Below, piece by piece: positions 1 to 6,819 of a DNA stretch of 64,000 nucleotides. Within the stretch, counting starts at the first letter, position 1. Every line of letters starts with the position of its first letter. The translations under genes and the position numbers were made by a program. Below the pieces are notes generated by a model. That model was not told the origin of the DNA, did not search any database, and worked only from the letters and a program-made list of their open reading frames with translations. The stretch comes from Ilumatobacteraceae bacterium (lineage in GTDB: Bacteria > Actinomycetota > Acidimicrobiia > Acidimicrobiales > Ilumatobacteraceae): the NCBI GenBank assembly GCA_033344875.1, contig JAWPMO010000001.1:1637595-1701594 (forward strand), in the 5' to 3' direction.

Positions 1-46
1 GCGGCTCGACCATCACCCGCGAGAGTCACTGACGTCGCGCTCGACC

Positions 47-916
47 ATGGCCGATACCTACACCTCCGTGGACGTCGCCGCGTATCGCCAGCAGGGTTAC
101 GTCGTCGTGACCGATGTGCTCACCACCTCGGAGCTCGGCGCCATCCGTCGGGAACTCGCCGACGTGGTGGCCAAGGCGGCAGGGCTCACCGAGAACGACG
201 ACGTGTACGACCTCGAGGACAGCCACTCCCCCGCCTCACCACGCGTCAGGCGCATCAAAGAGCCGCACGCAGTGATGCCGACGGTGGCCGCGCTCGTCCG
301 CCACCCGCGCATGATCGAGATCCTCACCCAACTGATCGGACCGGACATCCGGTTCCAGACCAGCAAGTTGAACATGAAGTCGGCCGGCGACGGCGCCGCC
401 GTCGAGTGGCATCAGGACTGGGCGTTCTACCCGCACACGAACGACGATCTCGTCGCGGTCGGGATCATGCTCGACGACGTCGACGAATCGAACGGTCCGC
501 TGTGCGTACTCCCCGGTAGTCACCGTGGTCCCACCCACGATCACCACGCCAACGGCTTCTTCTGCGGAGCGATCGACCCCGTGGCCACCCCGATCGACTT
601 CGGATCAGCAGCCAAGCTGACCGGGACGGCCGGATCGATGACGTTCCATCACGTGCGTGCCGTGCACGGTTCGGCGCCGAACCGGTCCGATCGCTCACGG
701 AACCTCTTGCTGTTCCAGTTCGCCGCGGTCGACGCGTTTCCGCTCGCGACACCGGTCGACGATCTCGCCCGGTTCGACGAGATGATCGTCGCCGGCGAAC
801 CGACGATCGAGCCGCGAGTCACCGTCACTCCGATCAGGATGCCGCTGCCGCCGGCTCCCAGCCAGGGCTCGATCTACGAGAACCAACGCGCGATGACGAA
901 CCGGTTCTTCCGATGA
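47..916 (+). CDS. Phytanoyl-CoA dioxygenase (PhyH) family protein
   Basis: 289 aa, probable Fe(II)/2-oxoglutarate-dependent oxygenase of the PhyH family; the substrate cannot be told. The metal site is visible: HxD at H122/D124 inside WHQDWAF, a distal His at H207 in VHGSAPNRS, and R213 or R216 in NRSDRSRN as the likely 2-oxoglutarate-binding Arg. These fit the family's double-stranded beta-helix core. The length is normal. The ATG at 47 gives a full N-terminus. The gene is followed after 37 bp by an SMP-30-like gene with its own GAGGAG ribosome binding site, so the two may be co-transcribed. A second, divergent PhyH-like gene lies at 61492. Confidence 0.88.
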   Translation: MADTYTSVDVAAYRQQGYVVVTDVLTTSELGAIRRELADVVAKAAGLTENDDVYDLEDSHSPASPRVRRIKEPHAVMPTVAALVRHPRMIEILTQLIGPDIRFQTSKLNMKSAGDGAAVEWHQDWAFYPHTNDDLVAVGIMLDDVDESNGPLCVLPGSHRGPTHDHHANGFFCGAIDPVATPIDFGSAAKLTGTAGSMTFHHVRAVHGSAPNRSDRSRNLLLFQFAAVDAFPLATPVDDLARFDEMIVAGEPTIEPRVTVTPIRMPLPPAPSQGSIYENQRAMTNRFFR

Positions 917-953
917 CCCGAACTCGCGTGACGTACACGAGGAGCGATCACCC

Positions 954-1829
954 ATGACACCTGACATCGTCGTCGACACCGCCTCGCTGCTCGGCGAGGG
1001 ACCGACGTGGGATGCCCGACGCGGGCGGCTGCTGTGGCTCGACGTCGACGGCCAGATCTTCCATCAGCTGGACGCCGCCGGCTCACACACCGAGATCCCC
1101 CTCGACCGGCGGGTCAGCGCCGTCGTCCCCGCCATCGACGACGGATTGATCGCCGTCGCCGGTATCGACGTGGTGCGGATCGACGAGTCCGGACGGGTCG
1201 GCGAGACCATCGCACCGTTGCCGCCCGATGGTGACGGCCTGGCGAACGACGCCCGATGCGACCCGATGGGCCGCCTGTGGGTGGGCACGGTCGACCGTTC
1301 CGGCGACCAACGCGGTGGGTTGTTCTGCGTCGCCGACGACGGCTCGACCGTCCAGGTTCGCGACGGGATCGCCCTGTCGAACGGCATCGATTGGAGTCCC
1401 GACGGTCGGACGTGCCACTACGTCGACTCGCTCGCCCACCGCGTCGAGACGATCCATCTCGATGCCGATGGCCTTCCCACGCACTCGGAACCGCTCGCCC
1501 ACATCGACGCCATCCCCGATGGTCTCAGCGTCGACGCAGAAGGCGCTGTGTGGGTGGCCCTCTGGGACGGCGGTGCCATCCACCGGTACACCCCGGACGG
1601 CCGGCTCGACCGTGTGGTCGAGGTGCCGGGCGGATTCATCACGAGCTGCGCGTTCGGCGGGCCCGACCTCACCACACTCTTCATCACGTCGGCACGCGGC
1701 GGACTGCCCGACGAACAACTCCGGGAACAACCGCACGCCGGCGCCCTGTTCGCGCTCGACGTCGGCATCGCCGGCCGCGGATACACGCCGTTCGGCAGGC
1801 ACGACCAGGGCGCAGCGTCGACCACCTGA
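954..1829 (+). CDS. SMP-30/gluconolactonase/LRE family protein
   Basis: 291 aa six-bladed beta-propeller of the SMP-30/gluconolactonase family, which hydrolyses sugar lactones or related esters with a divalent metal. Seen: LLGEGPTWD near the N-terminus with the metal-binding Glu at position 15, the SNGIDWSPDGRTCHYVDS blade carrying the conserved Asn and Asp, and DGLSVDAEGAVWVALWDGG carrying the later metal Asp. GAGGAG lies 9 bases before the ATG. No sugar pathway genes adjoin, so the exact lactone is unknown. The 3' end abuts a decayed gene on the other strand. Confidence 0.88.
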   Translation: MTPDIVVDTASLLGEGPTWDARRGRLLWLDVDGQIFHQLDAAGSHTEIPLDRRVSAVVPAIDDGLIAVAGIDVVRIDESGRVGETIAPLPPDGDGLANDARCDPMGRLWVGTVDRSGDQRGGLFCVADDGSTVQVRDGIALSNGIDWSPDGRTCHYVDSLAHRVETIHLDADGLPTHSEPLAHIDAIPDGLSVDAEGAVWVALWDGGAIHRYTPDGRLDRVVEVPGGFITSCAFGGPDLTTLFITSARGGLPDEQLREQPHAGALFALDVGIAGRGYTPFGRHDQGAASTT

Positions 1830-1868
1830 CGGGGTCGGCGCCACACCCGGCCGGGCGTGCCGAGTGCG

Positions 1869-2164
1869 TCAGCGACGACCACCGCGACCCGTCCAGGGGA
1901 CGGCGATGCCGAATGTCGTCGACGGACTCGGATGCTGACGAACAGTGTCCGACTATCCGGCGAGAAGGTCGCACCGGCGAACTCGTTGTCACCCATCGCG
2001 TTGCGGGCGAAGGCCCGCAACTGACCGGATGCCGGACCGAGGCCGATCAGATACTGCTCGCCGTCACCGTCCTCGCACAGAATGAGCCGGCCGTACGGGG
2101 CCAAGGTGATGTTGTCCGGGCGGTCGAACGTCGGCTCACTCGGCGGTGCCGCGCAGCCGCATGG
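1869..2164 (-). pseudogene. Remnant of PhoX-type (DUF839) alkaline phosphatase, C-terminal end, frameshifted
   Basis: This fills most of the 397-bp gap between the SMP-30 gene and the next promoter. Reading minus from 2164, an open frame encodes DRPDNITLAPYGRLILCEDG and then GEQYLIG, FARNAMGDNEFAGATFSPD and RTLFVSI, the characteristic C-terminal part of PhoX/DUF839 phosphatases. After FVSI the match jumps to another frame that reads TTFGIAVPW and then stops at 1869, as expected for the family's final ITF..GPW segment. An in-frame stop lies directly upstream at 2165-2167 and there is no start. A single-base frameshift plus loss of the N-terminal majority makes this a pseudogene. Confidence 0.75.
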
Positions 2165-2190
2165 TCACGGAGCCTTTCCGGAAAGTCTCC

Positions 2191-2226
2191 TTGACATTTA
2201 GACAAGTGTCCTTTACTCTTTGAATC
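2191..2226 (+). promoter_or_regulatory. Promoter of membrane protein/XRE pair, leaderless, operator-like repeats
   Basis: TTGACA (2191-2196), a 17-base spacer and TACTCT (2214-2219) form a near-consensus housekeeping promoter. The ATG is 7 bases after the -10, so the mRNA should be leaderless. The spacer holds GACA...TGTC half-sites (2193-2210), a candidate autoregulatory operator for the XRE protein encoded second in the operon. The operator role is inferred. Confidence 0.7.
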
Positions 2227-2661
2227 ATGAACGACACCCGGCACACCCCTCCCGACGTCGCGGCCCGAGGCCCCCGGCTGAGCGCCGCGGACAGGCAGCA
2301 GCGCAACAGCTACCTCCGCGAGTTCATCCCGGCGATCGTCGCGTTCTGGGTCATGCTCGCAGTCGTGTCCACCACCGTGGATGCGAACACGTCAGGAGCA
2401 CGCCTCTGGGTCCTCGTTCCGGTGATCCCGATGATCGGCGTCGCCGTCGCCCTCTATCGAGCCGTCCAGCGGGCCGACGAGTACGGACGCATCGTCATGC
2501 TCGAGTGCATGGCGCTCGGGTTCGGCGCCGCGATGCTCGCATCGATGGCGCTCGGGTTCCTGGGCGGGATCGGCGTTGCCTGGACCTTCGGCGGATGGCT
2601 CGTCTTCGGCATCGGCATGACCGCATGGAGCGGCACGCTGCTCGTTCGCGGGATCCGCTGA
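2227..2661 (+). CDS. Four-helix integral membrane protein, partner of XRE regulator
   Basis: 144 aa with a short polar N-terminus (about 35 aa) and four hydrophobic segments at about 38-56, 61-80, 90-112 and 115-138. No catalytic motif is visible and the function is unknown. Its stop overlaps the start of a 77-aa XRE-type regulator (TGATG), and both lie behind one strong leaderless promoter. Small XRE repressors paired with a small multi-pass membrane protein recur in Gram-positive genomes; whether the membrane protein senses a signal for the regulator is not known from sequence. Confidence 0.75.
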   Translation: MNDTRHTPPDVAARGPRLSAADRQQRNSYLREFIPAIVAFWVMLAVVSTTVDANTSGARLWVLVPVIPMIGVAVALYRAVQRADEYGRIVMLECMALGFGAAMLASMALGFLGGIGVAWTFGGWLVFGIGMTAWSGTLLVRGIR

Positions 2662-2894
2662 TGGAGAACCGCCTGAGGGAACGCCGCGCCGTCAACGGCT
2701 GGAGCCAGGCCCACCTGGCCGACCTGCTGGGCGTGAGCCGGCAGACGGTCAACGCGCTCGAGAAGGGACGCTACGACCCGAGCCTCCCGCTCGCCTTCCG
2801 CCTGGCCCGAGTCTTCGCCACCACGATCGAAGACCTGTTCAGCCCCAGCGCCGACGAACTCGGTCCCACCGAAGCGCCGGTCGACGCGGGCTGA
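2661..2894 (+). CDS. XRE-family helix-turn-helix transcriptional regulator (small)
   Basis: 77 aa, almost entirely one HTH_3 domain: RERRAVNGWSQAHLADLLGV followed by SRQTVNALEKGRYDPSLPLA, then the LFSP ending typical of short YgzD/YozG-like regulators. It overlaps the membrane protein gene by one base, so translation is coupled. It probably binds the repeats at its own promoter (inference). The frame is open further upstream, but the ATG at 2661 gives the family's normal N-terminus. Confidence 0.88.
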   Translation: MENRLRERRAVNGWSQAHLADLLGVSRQTVNALEKGRYDPSLPLAFRLARVFATTIEDLFSPSADELGPTEAPVDAG

Positions 2895-3111
2895 CCCGAG
2901 GTGCCCGGACCAGTGGGAACCGGGTCGTTCAGCAGCCCCAACAGGCGCACCGGCGAACGCCGGGACGGCCTGCGACGGGGCTCCACGTCGAAATGTGGCC
3001 CGACCTGGCACGCTCCTTCCGTCACCGACCAGACTGGCTGCCGGCGGTCGGACGCGTGAGCGTGACGGCTAGTCGATCGCACCCCTACGTCTCGCCGAGG
3101 AGCACGCCGTC

Positions 3112-4683
3112 ATGCCCGATCCGATCATCGCCGACAACCAGCCGGTCGCCGTCCAACTGAACGCCGGCGAGGAGCAGTTCTGGTGCGCCTGTGGCCGATC
3201 AGCGAATCAGCCGTTCTGCGACGGCTCTCACGTCGGCACCACGTTCTCGCCGGTGCCGTTCACCGCCGAGTCGGATGGCGAGGCCTACCTGTGCGCCTGC
3301 AAATGCACCGGGACGGCTCCGTACTGCGACGGCAGCCATGCACAGTTCACCGATGAGTCGGTCGGGACCGACGGCAGCACGACCACGCCGAAGGATGACG
3401 GGACACCGGTGGCGGTGAGTGAGGCCGGCGGCGCTCCCGCCGCACGACCGACGCCGGAGGAACCGACCGTCGCGTTCATCCACGAACTGGCTCGCGACGG
3501 TTTGTCGAAGCTCGGCCATCACGGCCGAATGACCTCGATGGGCGTTCCCCGCAAGGACCTCCCCCAGTGGGACGATCTCCAGCTCATGGTGGCGCAGATG
3601 GCGACCAAGCCGCTGCTCGACGACGTTGCGGTCGGCACCGACTTGGTGATCGGCCCGCAGGCTGCCAAGCCGTTGCAGCTCGAGATTCCGGTGTTCGTCT
3701 CGGACATGAGCTTCGGTGCGTTGTCCGAGGAAGCCAAGGTGGCGCTGGCCACCGGCGCCGAACTCGCCGGGACCGGCATCTGTTCGGGCGAGGGCGGCAT
3801 GTTGCGCGAAGAACAGCAGGCCAACAGCCGTTACCTCTACGAACTCGCGAGCGCCAAGTTCGGCTACCGCGAAGAGCTGCTCCCGCTGGTGCAGGCATTC
3901 CACTTCAAAGGCGGCCAGGGCGCGAAGACCGGGACCGGCGGTCACCTCCCCGGCGCGAAGAACCACGGCAAGATCTCCGAGGTCCGCCAGATTCCCGAAG
4001 GTGAGGACGCCATCTCACCTTCGACGTTCACCGACCTGCACACCGCCGACGACTTCCGGGCGTTCGGGGATCGGGTCCGCGAGGTGACGGGCGGTATCCC
4101 GATCGGCATGAAACTCAGCGCCAACCACATCGAAGCCGACATGGGCTTCGCGCTCGAATCAGGCGTCGACTACATCATTCTCGATGGTCGCGGCGGCGGC
4201 ACCGGCGCCGCTCCGGAGATCTTCCGCGACCACATCAGCGTCCCGACCATCCCGGCGCTGGCTCGCGCTCGTCGGTTCCTCGACGAACAGGGGGCGTCGG
4301 GCCGCGTCACCCTGATCGCGACCGGTGGACTACGGATGCCGATCGACTTCGTGAAGGCCCTTGCGTTGGGCGCGGACGGCGTGGCGATCTCGAACTCGGC
4401 CATGCAGGCGGTCGGTTGCGTCGCGGCGCGGATGTGCAACACCAACAACTGCCCAGCCGGTATCGCCACGCAGAAGCCAGAGCTGCGCTCCCGGCTCGAT
4501 GTCGAGGCTGCAAGCCGACGTCTGGCCACGTTCTTCGGCGCCGCGACCGAGCTGATGGAGGTGATGGCGCGGGCCTGTGGCCACGACCATCTCGACCAGT
4601 TCACCAAGTCGGATCTCGCGACCTGGGACCACGACATGGCGAAGCTGACCGGCGTTCGCTACTCCGGCTTCGGAGCGCCGTGA
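3112..4683 (+). CDS. CDGSH iron-sulfur domains fused to FMN-binding glutamate synthase-like domain
   Basis: 523 aa. Residues 1-80 hold two CDGSH-type 2Fe-2S motifs: C25-x-C27...C36-DGS-H40 and C61-x-C63...C72-DGS-H76. After a linker of about 35 aa, residues 120-520 form the FMN domain of glutamate synthase (GltB central/FMN part), with GGGTGAAPEIFRDH, LIATGGLRM and the 3Fe-4S cysteines C436-x5-C442-x4-C447 in CNTNNCPAGIATQ. There is no glutaminase domain. Members of this class without the amidotransferase part are annotated as glutamate-synthase-related proteins; the true substrate is open. The CDGSH domains could feed electrons to the FMN. GAGGAG precedes the ATG. Confidence 0.85.
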   Translation: MPDPIIADNQPVAVQLNAGEEQFWCACGRSANQPFCDGSHVGTTFSPVPFTAESDGEAYLCACKCTGTAPYCDGSHAQFTDESVGTDGSTTTPKDDGTPVAVSEAGGAPAARPTPEEPTVAFIHELARDGLSKLGHHGRMTSMGVPRKDLPQWDDLQLMVAQMATKPLLDDVAVGTDLVIGPQAAKPLQLEIPVFVSDMSFGALSEEAKVALATGAELAGTGICSGEGGMLREEQQANSRYLYELASAKFGYREELLPLVQAFHFKGGQGAKTGTGGHLPGAKNHGKISEVRQIPEGEDAISPSTFTDLHTADDFRAFGDRVREVTGGIPIGMKLSANHIEADMGFALESGVDYIILDGRGGGTGAAPEIFRDHISVPTIPALARARRFLDEQGASGRVTLIATGGLRMPIDFVKALALGADGVAISNSAMQAVGCVAARMCNTNNCPAGIATQKPELRSRLDVEAASRRLATFFGAATELMEVMARACGHDHLDQFTKSDLATWDHDMAKLTGVRYSGFGAP

Positions 4684-4706
4684 CCGAACGCCCGTTTCGA
4701 CTGCGG

Positions 4707-4792
4707 TGCCCGGGACGGGATTTGAACCCGTACTCACCTTGCGGTGAAGGGGGGTTTAAGCCCCCCGCGTCTGCCAGTTTCGCCACCCGGGC
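4707..4792 (-). tRNA. tRNA-Leu (anticodon UAA)
   Basis: Class II tRNA on the minus strand, 86 nt. Acceptor GCCCGGG pairs with CCCGGGC, with A as discriminator. The anticodon loop CTTAAAC sits on a G5/C5 stem and gives anticodon TAA. There is a long variable arm (CACC GCAA GGTG) and a T loop GGTTCAAATCC. The 3' CCA is not encoded. Confidence 0.96.
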
Positions 4793-4828
4793 CTGGTGGG
4801 GCACGCTACCCGGCGGTGCACGACCGGT

Positions 4829-5167
4829 TCAGGCGACGCGCGCGACCGACGCCTCGGGCACCTGGTCGGCGCCGCACAGCACCCAGAGGTCGGCCCGCAA
4901 ACGGTCGGCCTGCGGTGCCACCAGACGGTTGGCGGCGATCACGCCCTCGATCATGTCGGCGAGCACGGCAACCCACGGGCGACCTCGCAAGCGGACCGAG
5001 ACGATCGCTCCATCGCCACGCCGACGAATCGAACGATCGACACCGACGAGCCGGGGCGGGCACCGGAAACTCGGCCCGACCAGCCCGCGCCGACGCGCTT
5101 CGCGGGTCAGCGACCGCGCTGCCGAGGCGAAGTCGACCGTGCTGGCCGAGGTGGGCGATGTGGACAT
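4829..5167 (-). CDS. Conserved-looking hypothetical protein, Arg-rich
   Basis: 112 aa, not recognised. It is basic in the middle (SIRRRGDGAIVSVRLRGRPW) and ends in a helical, leucine-rich part with two cysteines. It appears real because it is the only sensible reading of this stretch, has a -10-like CATGAT six bases before its ATG, and is divergent from a leaderless nuclease gene on the plus strand. It follows tRNA-Leu in reverse order (its 3' end is 36 bp from the tRNA start). The name must stay hypothetical. Confidence 0.6.
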   Translation of the reverse strand: MSTSPTSASTVDFASAARSLTREARRRGLVGPSFRCPPRLVGVDRSIRRRGDGAIVSVRLRGRPWVAVLADMIEGVIAANRLVAPQADRLRADLWVLCGADQVPEASVARVA

Positions 5168-5233
5168 GGCGACATCATGCGCATGAGGGTGTGACAGCGG
5201 CCGGGAGAGCCTGGCGTCGTCACACCGGCTCGG

Positions 5234-5247
5234 TAGTGTCGGTGCCG
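5234..5247 (+). promoter_or_regulatory. Leaderless -10 box (TAGTGT) for the nuclease gene
   Basis: TAGTGT at 5234-5239 is eight bases before ATG 5248. There is no Shine-Dalgarno sequence, so a leaderless mRNA fits and supports this start over longer ones. Confidence 0.5.
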
Positions 5248-6180
5248 ATGACCGACGCCGCTGCGACCGAGCTGAGTCCGCTGCAGCACAAGACGTTGGG
5301 GCTCCTCCGCCGAGCTGCCGATCCCGTCGTGTTCGACACCGCGTTCATCGCCTCACTCCGCGCCGACGTCGACGAGGCGTTCGAGGGGTTCCGCGAGCGC
5401 CTCGGCGACGAGTCGATCTTCCTCAGCAAGCATCGCGTGTCGAGCGTGCTCGGCTGCGAGGTGCAGCACCTGCACGACGACGAGTTCAGTTGGTCGCCGG
5501 CCGTCGCCGGCGGCCAGGTCGCCCACCGTGCGGTCCAGCTGATGATCAACTGGCGAGGCGACCCGGTGCCGGCCGACGTCGTCGACGAAGCACTCGCCCG
5601 ACTCGCCGACGACGATTCGAGCATCGGCGACTGGATCGAAGGCCTCAGCGAGGCCGACCTCGCCGACCTGCGCGGCTTCGCGGTCGACAAGTTGATCAAG
5701 TTCCAAGAGTGCTTCCCGCCGCTCGACCGTCGAGCAGCACCGACGGTCGAGTCGAGCGTGCGATGGCCAGTCGACGGTCCGATCGTGCTGTCGGGCAAGG
5801 TCGACCTCACCCTCGGGCGTCCGGCGGGCGCCGAGAGCCGCAAGGTGATCATCGACCTCAAGACCGGGTGGGTCTCCCCCAAACATCGCGAAGACCTCCG
5901 GTTCTACGCACTCGTCGAGACGCTCCGCACCCAGATCCCGCCCCGCAAGATCGCATCGTTCTACCTCGATGCCGGCGAACCCGTCGTCGAAGACGTGACC
6001 GAGCGGGTCCTGCTCACGGCGAGCCGACGCATGCTCGATGCGGCCAACGCGGAGATCGAACTCCGTGTCGAAGGCCGTGCACCGGTCAAACGCCCAGGGG
6101 TCTCGTGCAAGTGGTGCCCGCTGCAGGACGACTGTGTCGAGGGGCAGGCCTACCTCGCCGGTGGCGACGAACGCGACTGA
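5248..6180 (+). CDS. RecB-like PD-(D/E)XK nuclease family protein
   Basis: 310 aa. The nuclease core is seen as LSGKVDLTLG followed by KVIIDLKTGW (the D...DxK pair of PD-(D/E)XK enzymes), then a helix with RFYALVETLR. Four cysteines are placed as in RecB/AddB-type 4Fe-4S nucleases: one early in VSSVLGCEVQH and three at the C-terminus in CKWCPLQDDC. There is no helicase domain, so it is a stand-alone exonuclease-like protein of the PDDEXK_1/Cas4-like group; a DNA repair role is likely but not proven. Nothing nearby suggests CRISPR. Confidence 0.8.
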   Translation: MTDAAATELSPLQHKTLGLLRRAADPVVFDTAFIASLRADVDEAFEGFRERLGDESIFLSKHRVSSVLGCEVQHLHDDEFSWSPAVAGGQVAHRAVQLMINWRGDPVPADVVDEALARLADDDSSIGDWIEGLSEADLADLRGFAVDKLIKFQECFPPLDRRAAPTVESSVRWPVDGPIVLSGKVDLTLGRPAGAESRKVIIDLKTGWVSPKHREDLRFYALVETLRTQIPPRKIASFYLDAGEPVVEDVTERVLLTASRRMLDAANAEIELRVEGRAPVKRPGVSCKWCPLQDDCVEGQAYLAGGDERD

Positions 6181-6213
6181 TCGGTCTGGACCCGGTCGGC
6201 CCACGGCGCGCCA

Positions 6214-6819
6214 TCAACGCGACATGAGCGCCACGGCGAGCGGCAGGCCCGCCGACCGCGACACGGTGGCGATCCGCCGCCCCGGCTGCACCGCCGGCTT
6301 CGGTGCGCCGACGAGACCGTCGGACGCCGCGACGGCCAGGTCGAGGTCGGCGACGATGACCACCAGACCCCAGATGTCGACCGAGGTGAGACCCGGGCGC
6401 TCGACGACCTCGATGATGCAACCTCGCGTCCCATCGGGTTCGTCGGCGAAGCGGTGGAACGCCTGCCTCACCTGTGGCGTCTCGCGGACTCGACGCTGTG
6501 CGAGTCCCAGCGTCTGAGTGATCGCCGCCGAGGTGCGATCGATCGAGTCGGTCACCACGACCACGTGATCGAGTTCGACGGCCCCGTTGGGATGCGTCGC
6601 CGTCGGCGTGGCCCCACCGGTGCCGTGGCGGATCGGGATGCCCTCCACCGAGTCATCGCCCCGCCCCGGAGGCTCCAGTTCGATCGAGTGGACGGCGGCC
6701 CCCGGCCTGATCGCTCCGTTGGACAGGGCCACCGAGCCGTGATCGATCGTGAAGCCGAGCGACCGCCACGCTTCGGCGTCACCGGGCACGCACACCGCAG
6801 CGAGACGGACGCCGGTCAT
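6214..6819 (-). CDS. VOC (glyoxalase-fold) family protein
   Basis: 201 aa with two vicinal-oxygen-chelate-like halves. The second half begins ELDHVVVVTDSIDRTSAAIT and runs to GCIIEVVERPG, a typical Glyoxalase/bleomycin-resistance unit; the first half is degenerate. It was probably a dioxygenase- or lactoylglutathione-lyase-like scaffold, but the metal ligands are not all obvious. Its ATG overlaps the stop of the upstream prolyl oligopeptidase gene (ATGA), so the two are co-translated. Substrate unknown. Confidence 0.72.
   Translation of the reverse strand: MTGVRLAAVCVPGDAEAWRSLGFTIDHGSVALSNGAIRPGAAVHSIELEPPGRGDDSVEGIPIRHGTGGATPTATHPNGAVELDHVVVVTDSIDRTSAAITQTLGLAQRRVRETPQVRQAFHRFADEPDGTRGCIIEVVERPGLTSVDIWGLVVIVADLDLAVAASDGLVGAPKPAVQPGRRIATVSRSAGLPLAVALMSR

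Noticed and set aside
5248-6180. Cas4-like nuclease as a sign of CRISPR
   Set aside because: The fold and cysteines are shared with Cas4, but no repeats or other cas genes occur anywhere in the window.
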